Below, piece by piece: positions 1 to 7,230 of a DNA stretch of 13,290 nt. Under the pieces are notes generated by a model. It ran no database searches. It was given only the letters and a program-made list of their open reading frames with translations, and was not told the origin of the DNA. The position numbers were made by a program, and so were the translations under genes. Where the stretch lies: positions 1 to 13,290 of the forward strand of contig USAX01000041.1 of NCBI GenBank assembly GCA_900552705.1, written 5' to 3'. Origin of the DNA: an uncultured Collinsella sp. GTDB lineage: Bacteria; Actinomycetota; Coriobacteriia; Coriobacteriales; Coriobacteriaceae. Numbering within the stretch: the stretch's first letter is position 1; every line of letters begins with the position of its first letter.

Positions 1-2
1 TC

Positions 3-2192
3 CTGGGCTGGATCTCTACGGCTGAGGTTCGGAAGGACTCTGCGGTCTGGAATTATATTTATGACGTGAATGGCGACTCCTTCACTACGTCCGACCCGGA
101 TAAGGCCGAACCGTATCTGGTGAAACCGGATTTCAAGGTCACCCAGTACCAGGATGCCTATCCGGTGTACGCGAAGTACGATGTTAGGTACACCACCAAC
201 CTGTATCGCGCAGGTTTTAAGGGCACGGACAAGGTCAATGTGCCTAGCTACAACATCGCTCCCGTTATCAACGCGGACACCGATCCCGCTACGGCAACGG
301 TGACCCCTGACATTGCGACGACGGTTTATAAAGCAGGCGGTGAGCTGTATAAGTTGCAGAAGGTTGAGATCGAGCTTCCGAACGGCGAGATCAAGACGCT
401 TCCCTACGATGTGGAGCATGGTACTTGCTCTTATCCGGTGGAACCTGGCGGAGCCTATACATTCGTGGCGTACTATTCGCCGTTGGCGGTTGTGTACCAC
501 CTCAATGCCACGGATGTGGACGGCAAAGTTGCTCAGCAAGGCGATATGCTCGGCAACCTTGATGGCGGCATCCCGAAGCCTACTTATGACGTCCGCACTA
601 TCGATGGGGATACAGGTAAGTTCAACGTCTTCGTGGGCTGGACGGAAGTCCAGCCGGCACCTGGCAAGGGCTATGTCGCTTGGTCGGAGGGCATCCGTAT
701 GGTGAGTGCGTCTACCGTGGTCAAGGCACCCATGGAGCTGTATCCGGTCTACCGTGCCAGCGCGGTACGTGTCCAATCGAATATCGATGACAATCTAAAT
801 CCGGAAAACCGCGATTCCGTGCGCTCGCTTTCGCGCACCGACTCTGGCGATCAGATCTCGCTGGAGGTAAAAGCTGCAACCGAGGCTGACGGCAAAGACG
901 GCACCAAGTACGACTTTGTCGGCTGGTCGTGCGACTATGAATCCGATAGCCAATACACCCTGATGACCGATGACGAGAAGTATCCCCTCGAGGGCGGTGA
1001 GCCATTTAAGGACGTAACGTATACCGCGGTGTATAAGATCGCGCCGTATAAGGTGCGCTATCACGGCGTTGACGGCGCGCCCATCTTTACGGCGACGGTC
1101 GACTCGGGCGACGATCGCGCGACAGGCGCTGGCTTTGTCCATAACGTCGAGGTTCCCAAGGTGGATGAGAGCGGCAAACCGGTCTATGACAACAACGGCA
1201 ATCCCGAGATGGAGCAAAAGTCCGTCGCGTACGACCCGGACGCCTACTCCAAGATCGTCGCGCTGCTCGATGAACAGGCGGCGGCTAACGGTGACGTGCG
1301 CGAACTCTTCCTGGAGTGGCGATATGTGCCTGCCGATGGCGCTGCGGAGTCTTGGAATGAGTTTAAGGGTGAGCCGATCAAGGGAGACATGGATCTGTAT
1401 CCCGTAACGTATCGTGTGACTGCCAACGACACATCCGATTCCACGAAACCCGTAACCATGACCGCGCAGCTTAAATGGCTGCTCGATCCCACCGCCGCCA
1501 ATACAGTCGGTGACAATGCCGATAAGGCACCGTTTAAGGCCTGCTTTGCCGAGCCGTTTATGGGAACGCAGCTGACTGTCACAGTTAAGCGGGCGAGCTA
1601 CGGCCCTGGTACATCCATGACGGAGGAGCTCGTAAACGACAAATATGTCTCACTCTATAGCTTGGGCTCGGGCAATGGCTCGTTCGACCTAGCCAATCGT
1701 CTGGAGTCCAAGAAGACGGGTGAAGGCGAACAGGGCCCCGGTAATGCCGTGTTCAACTTCGCGCAGACTCACGCGTTGACAATTGTAAAAAAGACCACCG
1801 ATGCTGGTGCCATGGGACAGACATTCCGCTTTAAGGTGGCACGGAAGGCATCGAAGGATTCTTCTGCCGAGATGCGCATGGTTGAAGTGAAGGTCAATAA
1901 AACGCAGCAGGAAAACGGCGAGACCTGGTATGTCGGCAGTGTGCAATTTGCCGCGCCGACGGGCATTTATACCGTCGAGGAAGACACGGCTTGGGCATGG
2001 CGCTACCAGGGTGAGCTGAGTGCGCCGGGTAAGGCGCCCGGTAAATCTGCCGAGCTAACCATCTCGTCTGCATCGAGTGCGGGCGACGCGGTGGTGACGT
2101 GCGTTAACACGCGCACAAAGGATAAATGGGTCGACGGCGGTTCGCGGGCTAAGAACGTTTGGAAAAACGATCAACTGAAGAGGGAGGACTAG
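3..2192 (+). CDS. Large secreted repeat surface protein, 5'-truncated
   Basis: The frame is open from the window edge: codons upstream of the GTG at 66 continue in frame (LGWISTAEVRKDSAVWNYIY), so the true start is outside and about 729 residues are visible. Counting from position 3, there are four related modules. Each has an aromatic-x-G/E-W motif (LGW at 1-3, FVGW at 210 and 305, FLEW at 446) followed 30-40 residues later by YPVY, LYPVY, YTAVY or LYPVT. This resembles InlB-type (Listeria-Bacteroides) beta repeats. Residues about 590-713 look like a SpaA/Cna-B prealbumin-like domain (LTIVKK, then FRFKV, GIYTVEED, VTCVNTRTKDKWVDGG). Such proteins are usually adhesins or stalks on the cell exterior. 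No LPxTG motif or C-terminal membrane segment is present; it ends NDQLKRED. The signal peptide would lie in the missing part. The stop is 1 nt from the next start, indicating an operon. Exact family and ligand are unknown. Confidence 0.85.
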   Translation: MGWISTAEVRKDSAVWNYIYDVNGDSFTTSDPDKAEPYLVKPDFKVTQYQDAYPVYAKYDVRYTTNLYRAGFKGTDKVNVPSYNIAPVINADTDPATATVTPDIATTVYKAGGELYKLQKVEIELPNGEIKTLPYDVEHGTCSYPVEPGGAYTFVAYYSPLAVVYHLNATDVDGKVAQQGDMLGNLDGGIPKPTYDVRTIDGDTGKFNVFVGWTEVQPAPGKGYVAWSEGIRMVSASTVVKAPMELYPVYRASAVRVQSNIDDNLNPENRDSVRSLSRTDSGDQISLEVKAATEADGKDGTKYDFVGWSCDYESDSQYTLMTDDEKYPLEGGEPFKDVTYTAVYKIAPYKVRYHGVDGAPIFTATVDSGDDRATGAGFVHNVEVPKVDESGKPVYDNNGNPEMEQKSVAYDPDAYSKIVALLDEQAAANGDVRELFLEWRYVPADGAAESWNEFKGEPIKGDMDLYPVTYRVTANDTSDSTKPVTMTAQLKWLLDPTAANTVGDNADKAPFKACFAEPFMGTQLTVTVKRASYGPGTSMTEELVNDKYVSLYSLGSGNGSFDLANRLESKKTGEGEQGPGNAVFNFAQTHALTIVKKTTDAGAMGQTFRFKVARKASKDSSAEMRMVEVKVNKTQQENGETWYVGSVQFAAPTGIYTVEEDTAWAWRYQGELSAPGKAPGKSAELTISSASSAGDAVVTCVNTRTKDKWVDGGSRAKNVWKNDQLKRED

Positions 2193-2193
2193 G

Positions 2194-2763
2194 ATGACAA
2201 AGCGCAAACAGATTTTGGTCCTCCTCGCCGGCGTTCTCCTTTTGGCTGGCGTCGCCGGCACCTTTGCATGGCTTTCGGTTACGGGCGTGCTGGTCAACGA
2301 GTTTGGCTTCGGCTCGGTGACGCCTTCGGTGGACGAGACGCTCGACAATAATGTGAAGAGCGACGTTGCGGTTAAAAATAGCGGTTCAGCTCCGGCATAC
2401 CTGCGCGTTGCGGTGGATATCTACTGGCAGGACAAGGATGGCGCACGCCTGTGGGATGAGCCGGTCGAGGGTACCGACTACGCCATTGTGTGGGGCGACG
2501 TGTCCAATGCCTCAACTACTAGCAGCGCCTCGTCTTGGGTTCGCTCGGCCGACGGGTTCTACTACTGGACGTCTCCCGTTGCGCCGCTCGGCAAGACGGG
2601 CGTGCTCATCAAGAGCGTGTCCGAGAAGAAGACGGATGGTAAGAACCTGGTCGTCGACATTTCGACCCAAGCTATTCAGTCTACGCCCGACAGTGCAGTT
2701 AAAGAGGCATGGGGCTGTACGGTCGAGGATGGCGTGCTGGTGCCGCCGTATGGAGGTGCGTAA
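2194..2763 (+). CDS. SipW-cognate (TasA/camelysin-like) small secreted protein
   Basis: 189 aa, ATG with AGGGAGG at 2181-2187. The N-terminus has a basic KRK followed by a hydrophobic stretch ending GVAGTFAWLS. This matches the GT(Y/F)AxxS pattern of SipW-cognate signal peptides, which are cut by the SipW-type signal peptidase that matures TasA and camelysin. The mature part shows a TasA-like beta-domain pattern: NSGSAPAYLRVAVDIYW near residues 62-78 (compare the common 'vkNtGsvpaYvRv'), then YYWTSPVAPLGKTGVLIKSV and VDISTQAIQS followed by AWG. No wall anchor or C-terminal membrane segment is seen, so it is probably secreted or polymerised into a surface fibre. It lies between a large repeat protein and a wall-anchored protein, with 1-2 nt gaps either side, implying coupled production. 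No SipW peptidase gene is in the window; I expect it upstream. Family assignment is by motif only. Confidence 0.8.
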   Translation: MTKRKQILVLLAGVLLLAGVAGTFAWLSVTGVLVNEFGFGSVTPSVDETLDNNVKSDVAVKNSGSAPAYLRVAVDIYWQDKDGARLWDEPVEGTDYAIVWGDVSNASTTSSASSWVRSADGFYYWTSPVAPLGKTGVLIKSVSEKKTDGKNLVVDISTQAIQSTPDSAVKEAWGCTVEDGVLVPPYGGA

Positions 2764-2765
2764 GT

Positions 2766-3464
2766 ATGGCGTTCTCGATTCGCAAAGGTGTTGCGCGCTC
2801 CTTGCATTGCGTAGTCGTGGCTATTTTCTGCATGGTCGCGCTCGCCGTTCCTGCCCGCGCGTTTGCCGACACTCCCGCGATTGCCTATGACGGAAATGCG
2901 TGCCAGCTGACGGTATCGGGGGCGACGGGCTCCTCGGGGGAGTCCGATCTGTTTCCCACCTTTAAAGATCTAATGCCCGGCGATGTGCGCGAGCAGCAGA
3001 TTGAGGTTCGTGCCACGGGTGTAAAGTCCCAGGTACGCGTGTTTGTGCGGGCCGTTGTCGATCACGAGACGGCACACCAGCTGTCGCCCATTACCTTAAC
3101 GGCGTCGGTAGGCGATGCGTCTGCAGGCTGGCTCCAGACGGGAACGCCGGGCAGCGTGTTTGCCTACCCCACGCAGGTCGCAACGTTTACGAGCGATGGC
3201 AGCACGGTGCTCAATTTGCAACTAAGTGTCCCGACGTCGGTGGGCAATGAGCTTGCCGACGCAAACAAGGCAATTCGCTGGGAGATTACCGCCGAGGACG
3301 ATGGCGAGAAGATTCCCGTGCGGCCTGCTGGCAGCAAAGGGGCCGGCGTGCTTGGTTTGGCGGCAACCGGCGACAGCACGCTCACGTTGCTTTTGATGTT
3401 GCTGACACTTGCAATCATCGCTTTTATTGCTGCGCTGCTTTTGTCCCGGAGGAATAAGCGCTAG
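2766..3464 (+). CDS. Wall-anchored surface protein with LAATG sorting signal
   Basis: 232 aa. The start is ATG 2766, 2 nt after the previous stop, because GGAGGT at 2752-2757 sits 8 nt upstream; the longer frame from 2709 runs inside the previous gene. Residues 1-34 are a Sec signal peptide with a likely cut in ARAFA|DT. The mature part has LFPTFKDLMPGD near residue 60, a phrase typical of TasA/pilin-like surface proteins ('lfpnfk.lmPGD'), and looks all-beta. The C-terminus has LAATG at 198-202, about 25 hydrophobic residues, then SRRNKR: a complete cell-wall sorting signal. LAxTG is the motif associated with class E sortases of high-GC Gram-positives. It is the only member of the three-gene set carrying a sorting signal, so it may be the wall base to which the other two attach (inference). 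The sortase gene is not in the window. Confidence 0.85.
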   Translation: MAFSIRKGVARSLHCVVVAIFCMVALAVPARAFADTPAIAYDGNACQLTVSGATGSSGESDLFPTFKDLMPGDVREQQIEVRATGVKSQVRVFVRAVVDHETAHQLSPITLTASVGDASAGWLQTGTPGSVFAYPTQVATFTSDGSTVLNLQLSVPTSVGNELADANKAIRWEITAEDDGEKIPVRPAGSKGAGVLGLAATGDSTLTLLLMLLTLAIIAFIAALLLSRRNKR

Positions 3465-3483
3465 GTCCATCTTCTAAACGCAC

Positions 3484-3507
3484 CGCCCAGGAGGGCGCCC
3501 CTTTATT
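3484..3507 (+). terminator. Weak terminator after the surface operon
   Basis: CGCCC (3484-3488) pairs with GGGCG (3493-3497) around the loop AGGA, followed by CCCCTTTATT. It lies 20 nt after the LAATG-protein stop. The stem is only 5 bp and the U-tract is poor, so it may be partial. Confidence 0.35.
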
Positions 3508-3545
3508 GATGGAAGGCCTAATAAGCTGATGATTTCATGCCCGGA

Positions 3546-3578
3546 TGTATTCGGAGTGGGATGGACTTTCCGAATACA
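3546..3578. repeat. 10-bp perfect inverted repeat, 13-nt loop
   Basis: TGTATTCGGA (3546-3555) is the exact reverse complement of TCCGAATACA (3569-3578). It could be a hairpin or a dyad-symmetric binding site. On the minus strand it lies immediately downstream of the T-rich tail of the 3583-3601 hairpin. Confidence 0.6.
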
Positions 3579-3601
3579 AAGAAGGCCACTTAATGTGGCC
3601 T
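3577..3601 (-). terminator. Hairpin with CACTTAATGTG core, probable minus-strand terminator
   Basis: AGGCCAC (3583-3589) pairs with GTGGCCT (3595-3601) across TTAAT. Read on the minus strand the stem is followed by TCTTTG, a modest U-rich tail, which suits termination of the LTA-synthase-family transcript. Its loop and inner stem are the same as in the 3708-3732 hairpin. Confidence 0.5.
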
Positions 3602-3656
3602 ACAACTTACATATGTTGCGGATGCTCTCATGACAAGCCGCGCTTCAACACCGAGG

Positions 3657-3787
3657 CGTCTGCCCGGCGACGCGGAATGTAAGGTTCATCGCGAGTTCCG
3701 CACGAGCCGGAGAGCACTTAATGTGCTCTCCGTGCGAGCAGGACTGTCCGAGCAGGGAACCTTACGTTCCACGCCGCCGGGCAGACG
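3657..3787. repeat. 131-nt element with 31-nt inverted terminal arms
   Basis: The left arm (3657-3687) and right arm (3757-3787) are reverse complements at 28 of 31 positions; mismatches that give G·U in RNA are tolerated. Between the arms sits the 10-bp hairpin 3708-3732. I see no flanking target-site duplication. It may be a large bidirectional terminator or a small non-autonomous (MITE/REP-like) repeat. Confidence 0.75.
3708..3732. repeat. Nested 10-bp hairpin sharing CACTTAATGTG
   Basis: CGGAGAGCAC (3708-3717) pairs perfectly with GTGCTCTCCG (3723-3732) across TTAAT. CGCA (3699-3702) and TGCG (3733-3736) can extend it past a 5-nt bulge. It lies inside the larger 3657-3787 element. Confidence 0.7.
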
Positions 3788-3806
3788 AACCAGTTAAGAC
3801 GTGTCG

Positions 3807-6107
3807 CTATTTAATCTTGGTCGTGCCCGGCGCCAGGTTGGGGTCGGTCTCGTTGGCCTCGGTCTGGAAGTGCTCGGTGTACACGTTCTTGCCGTCGCGG
3901 AACATCTCGTAATACTGCATCTTGGCGTAATCCTCGCGTGCCTTGGTGGCGGCTGCGGCAGCGGCGTCGTCACCGGTGACGTTGGAGGAGAGCGCCCAGC
4001 GCAGGCTGGCGTCCTCGTAGCCCACGGAGTTGATGGCGGGTAGCGACTCGCGCAGCGTCATGTGCGCCTTCTGGTAGTCGGTCAGCGGTGCGCCGATCAG
4101 CTGCATAAGCTGGGTGGACAGGTAGTTGGTAGACAAGTCGTCAACCTCGCTCGTCTGGTCGCAGCCGGCAACGTCGTAGTTGGCCCAGATGATGTAGTCG
4201 GTCTGCCACAGACGCTCCTGATGCGTAGCGTCGTCCTCGCCGGTAAACCACTTGTCATTGAACTTGGACGGGAAGAACGGCTGATGGTCGCCCCAGAACA
4301 CCACGACCACCTTGCGGTCGAGCTTGCTCAGGGCGTTGAGGAAGTAGCGCAGCGCCTGGTCGGACTGCTCGATGCACGAGACGTACTCGTCGACATCGGA
4401 CAGCGTGCCATCCTCGACGGTCTTGGCGTCCAGGTCGGTCGTGTCGATGTTCAGGTGCATCTGCTTGTCGACCGGCAGCAGGCCCGTGTCGTAGCCCGAG
4501 TGGTTCTGCATGGTCACGTCGAAGATGAACTGCGGGTCGGCGTTCTGGTCGAGCAACTCAAGAATCTTGTCGTAGGTTGCCTGGTCGGTCACCATGCCGC
4601 GCAGGGTATCGGCGCCCTGGAAATCGTTGATGGACAGGAACTGGTCAAAGCCAAAGTCCTTATAGACGTTCTCGCGGTTCCAGTTGGTCGCGTGGTTGGG
4701 GTGCATGGCCGTGGTGGAATAGCCGAGCGATTTGAACTGCTCTGCCAGGTTCCCGGTCGTTTCCATGTTGTAGATGGTGTAGGGGTACACGCCCGAGCCC
4801 AGGTTGGCCATGGAGTTGCCGGTCATAAACTCAAACTCGGTATTGGCCGTGCCGCCGCCGTAGGCGCTCACGTAGAGCTTTCCGCGGCTGAGGCAGTTGG
4901 ACAGGTTCTTAAAGTACTGCGGACCTTCGTAGCCGGCGCGCATGTTCTGGTAGATCGACAGATCCGAGAACGTCTCGTTCATGATGGCGATGACCGTGGG
5001 CTTCTCGCTGTCGAACTGCTCCTTTGCGGCGGCGCGCTCGTCGCTCTTGGCCGCGTCGGACTTGTCGTAGGCCTTGGCGTACTTTTTGAGCGTGGCCTTG
5101 GCATCGTCGACGGAGTAGTCGGCGGGTTTGGGCGGCTTGATGGACTGTGCCGCACTAATAAAGGCAGGCAGGTAGCCCTCGCGCCAGTAGCTCTCGAGCG
5201 GGCGCCAGGTGTAGACAGTGATGCCGAGGGTGTTGTAGTAGTCGATGAGCGTGACATGCGCGGTCACGCCGCCCAAGCACAGCACCGCCACGAGCAGGTT
5301 GGTGAGCAGCATGCGCTTGGCGTTAGCGGCGCCCTTCTGACGGTGCGGCGCGACCAGGCCGGCGTACTCGCACAGCAGCATGGCGATGGCGGTAAAGCCC
5401 ATGGACAGCACGCAGAACAGCGAGATGGAGAAGGTGTAGCCGTTGCCGGCGACCGCGGCGGCGGTGGAGATGGCCGAAAGGTCGCCCGGCTGGATGGGCA
5501 TGGATTTAAACGTGATGACGAAGAACTCGGCAATGCCCAGGACAAAGAGGGCAAAGGCCAGGACCGCGGGAGCTGCGCCGTGGCGCTGGAATAGGAAGAA
5601 CAAGCCGACCATGAGCACGGTGATGATGGCCCATTCGAGCAGAATGCACAGGGGGTAGACCCAGGTAAAGTCGTGGTTGGACGAGACCTCCATGCCCAGC
5701 AGCGCAAAGACGCCGGCGAGCAGCAGGCACAAGACGGCGGCGACGAGCGGTTTGCCCACAAAGGCGCCGCGCAGGCGGGCGAGCTTGCCGGTGGGGACGG
5801 GGGCATCGGACCCGGCGAACGCAAAGACGCGCGGGGCGATGCGGTCGCGGGCAATGCTGGCCCAGGCGCATCCGGTAAGGATGGCGTTGGTCAGGATGAG
5901 CATCACAAAGGCGAGCGGCTCGTTTTGGGCGACGAGGCCAATGGCGCCCCAAATGGTCAAAAAGAGCTGGAACAGGCCGAAGGCGACACTCCAGGCGATG
6001 GCGCCTTTGGCGACGGTGCCCGACTGTGCGCGAATGGCCTTGGCCTCGCGCAAGACAAGGTAGACGGTCGCCGCAAGACCGACGAGCGAGATGGCGGCAG
6101 CGAACAT
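3807..6107 (-). CDS. LTA-synthase-family membrane phosphoglycerol transferase
   Basis: 766 aa. The N-terminal ~290 residues hold about eight hydrophobic segments (near 1-20, 37-61, 64-86, 120-140, 148-174, 179-200, 222-247, 267-287). The extracellular sulfatase-fold domain starts near 371 (PTVIAIMNETFSD). Family landmarks are visible: E378 in MNETF (metal ligand), T420 in GGGTANTEFEF (expected catalytic Thr), NWNREN at 475-480 (the W/R substrate site of LtaS), MQNHSGYD with H536, and WGDHQPF with D607/H608. This family transfers glycerol-phosphate, typically from phosphatidylglycerol, onto lipoteichoic acid or a related polymer outside the membrane. LtaS has five membrane segments, so eight is more than the classical enzyme. 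A 60-residue Ala/charged tail follows the domain. I chose ATG 6107 over the in-frame GTG 6122 because GAGGAG at 6115-6120 overlaps that upstream start. The exact polymer is not determinable here. Confidence 0.9.
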   Translation of the reverse strand: MFAAAISLVGLAATVYLVLREAKAIRAQSGTVAKGAIAWSVAFGLFQLFLTIWGAIGLVAQNEPLAFVMLILTNAILTGCAWASIARDRIAPRVFAFAGSDAPVPTGKLARLRGAFVGKPLVAAVLCLLLAGVFALLGMEVSSNHDFTWVYPLCILLEWAIITVLMVGLFFLFQRHGAAPAVLAFALFVLGIAEFFVITFKSMPIQPGDLSAISTAAAVAGNGYTFSISLFCVLSMGFTAIAMLLCEYAGLVAPHRQKGAANAKRMLLTNLLVAVLCLGGVTAHVTLIDYYNTLGITVYTWRPLESYWREGYLPAFISAAQSIKPPKPADYSVDDAKATLKKYAKAYDKSDAAKSDERAAAKEQFDSEKPTVIAIMNETFSDLSIYQNMRAGYEGPQYFKNLSNCLSRGKLYVSAYGGGTANTEFEFMTGNSMANLGSGVYPYTIYNMETTGNLAEQFKSLGYSTTAMHPNHATNWNRENVYKDFGFDQFLSINDFQGADTLRGMVTDQATYDKILELLDQNADPQFIFDVTMQNHSGYDTGLLPVDKQMHLNIDTTDLDAKTVEDGTLSDVDEYVSCIEQSDQALRYFLNALSKLDRKVVVVFWGDHQPFFPSKFNDKWFTGEDDATHQERLWQTDYIIWANYDVAGCDQTSEVDDLSTNYLSTQLMQLIGAPLTDYQKAHMTLRESLPAINSVGYEDASLRWALSSNVTGDDAAAAAATKAREDYAKMQYYEMFRDGKNVYTEHFQTEANETDPNLAPGTTKIK

Positions 6108-6114
6108 GCTGAGA

Positions 6115-6120
6115 CTCCTC
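6115..6120 (-). promoter_or_regulatory. Ribosome binding site deciding the LTA-synthase-family start
   Basis: On the minus strand GAGGAG sits 7 nt before the ATG at 6107. An in-frame GTG at 6122 overlaps this site and has no good Shine-Dalgarno of its own, so the shorter start is preferred. Confidence 0.7.
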
Positions 6121-6321
6121 ACAAACTTAAAACCTACGAAAGCGGGGGTTTACCCGATTGTTACCAAGATATGCGCTGCAATTGGTGGCTGCGCACAACA
6201 ACCAGCCATATTAACGCGCGCGTGTGGCGGTGTGGCGCAATGTAGTGGCGACCTGCGCGATAATGGACGGGAATTACACGGAAACGTAAAGGCTTCTTAA
6301 AGAAATGACGAGGGTAGGGCG

Positions 6322-7194
6322 ATGAGCGAGCAGGTTTGCAAGGCGGACGTGGGCGGCGGCGGAGCTGCGGGCGTGGATGCTGGCGGTTATCCGGTCGAGA
6401 CCACGGGCAATGCGGTGCTGGACATTTTGGAGCACCGCTCGTCCACGCGCGCTTTTGCGCGCGATGACGACGGCCGTTCCGTGGCAGTGACCGACGAGCA
6501 GCGGGCGGCGATTTTGCATGCAGCGAGTCGCGCGCCGTCGGCGGGTGCCATGATGATGTATTCCATCGTGAGCATTCGCGAGCAGGCTACGCTGGACCGT
6601 CTTGCCGACCTGTGCGATCACCAGCCCATGATCGCCAAGGCGCCCTGGGCACTTATATTTGTGGTCGATTATGCCAAGTGGATCGATCTGTTTGAGCGCG
6701 TGGGCTGCTTTGAGTCCGAGTTTGTAGAGCGCACGGGCAAGGCGCCCCGCCGCGCGCCGGGTTTGGGCGACTTTGCCATCGCGGCGCAGGATGCCGTGAT
6801 CGCTGCGCAAAACGCCGTGGTTGCCGCCGAGGCCCTGGGGCTGGGGAGCTGCTACATCGGTGATATCGTCGAGAATGCCGAGGAAGTTGCCGAGCTGCTC
6901 GATCTGCCGCCCTATACCATGCCGCTGTCGATGCTCATCATCGGCACGCCCCGTAAGGAGCGCCCGGCAATCGCGCATCCCGTGGTGAACCTGGTGCACG
7001 AGGAGCGTTATTGTCGCGCCGACGCCGCGACGATGGATGCGCAGATGGTCGAGATGGATGCGATGTTTCGCCCGCACGCCCGCGAGGTGGGCGAGCGCGT
7101 CATCGACATCTACACCCGTAAGCACACGAGCCCCTTTATGGCCGAGATGAGCCGCTCCATGGAGTGGTGGTTCAAAAACTGGCTCGGAAAATGA
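6322..7194 (+). CDS. Nitroreductase-family FMN oxidoreductase
   Basis: 290 aa, ATG preceded by AGGGTAGGG (6311-6319). Nitroreductase-fold signatures: ILEHRSSTRAF near 35-45 (FMN-phosphate-binding Arg/Ser cluster), ASRAPSAGAMMMY near 68-80, KAPWALIFVVD near 106-116, a helix rich in A/Q/N at 152-171, and ALGLGSCYIGDI near 171-182. The family uses NAD(P)H and FMN to reduce nitro groups, quinones or flavins in the cytoplasm; the substrate cannot be told from sequence. The first ~30 residues (Gly-rich) precede the conserved domain and the ~70 residues after 220 extend beyond the minimal fold, making it longer than the usual 200-240. It diverges from the LTA-synthase-family gene across 214 nt, in which I see no convincing promoter; a 10-bp palindrome ACGCGCGCGT sits at 6214-6223. 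Confidence 0.88.
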   Translation: MSEQVCKADVGGGGAAGVDAGGYPVETTGNAVLDILEHRSSTRAFARDDDGRSVAVTDEQRAAILHAASRAPSAGAMMMYSIVSIREQATLDRLADLCDHQPMIAKAPWALIFVVDYAKWIDLFERVGCFESEFVERTGKAPRRAPGLGDFAIAAQDAVIAAQNAVVAAEALGLGSCYIGDIVENAEEVAELLDLPPYTMPLSMLIIGTPRKERPAIAHPVVNLVHEERYCRADAATMDAQMVEMDAMFRPHAREVGERVIDIYTRKHTSPFMAEMSRSMEWWFKNWLGK

Positions 7195-7195
7195 C

Positions 7196-7230
7196 GAATG
7201 TGACAAAGGGGGCGTCCCTTTGTCACATTC
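7196..7230. terminator. 15-bp perfect palindromic hairpin after nitroreductase gene
   Basis: GAATGTGACAAAGGG (7196-7210) pairs with CCCTTTGTCACATTC (7216-7230) around GGCGT, starting 1 nt after the stop. There is no U-tract on the plus strand. The long symmetric stem resembles a dispersed palindromic unit as much as a classical terminator. A second small GGCC-TAAA-GGCC hairpin follows at 7246-7257. Confidence 0.65.

Larger units (their letters stand above)
3465..3806. other. Gene-free convergent intergenic region full of inverted repeats
   Basis: 342 nt between the 3' ends of the surface operon (+) and the LTA-synthase-family gene (-). I find no credible gene; the 63-aa frame at 3721-3912 runs across a stem-loop into antisense of the neighbouring gene. 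In order it contains a weak hairpin at 3484-3497, a 10-bp inverted repeat at 3546-3578, a 7-bp hairpin at 3583-3601 and a large nested structure at 3657-3787. These probably act as terminators for both converging transcripts, and some may be dispersed repeats. Confidence 0.85.

Noticed and set aside
3546..3732. CRISPR-like array
   Set aside because: The repeated pieces are inverted hairpins of different stems with irregular spacing, not direct repeats with uniform spacers.
3657..3787. Classical insertion sequence or transposon
   Set aside because: No transposase frame and no target-site duplication beside the inverted arms; kept only as a repeat element.
3721..3912. 63-codon frame in the convergent intergenic region
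   Set aside because: It starts inside the nested hairpin and runs antisense into the neighbouring gene, with no ribosome site and no recognisable product.
4062..5594. 510-codon open frame on the plus strand
   Set aside because: It is exactly antisense to the LTA-synthase-family gene, has no ribosome site of note, and its product is Val/Gly/His/Arg-rich text typical of GC-rich shadow frames.
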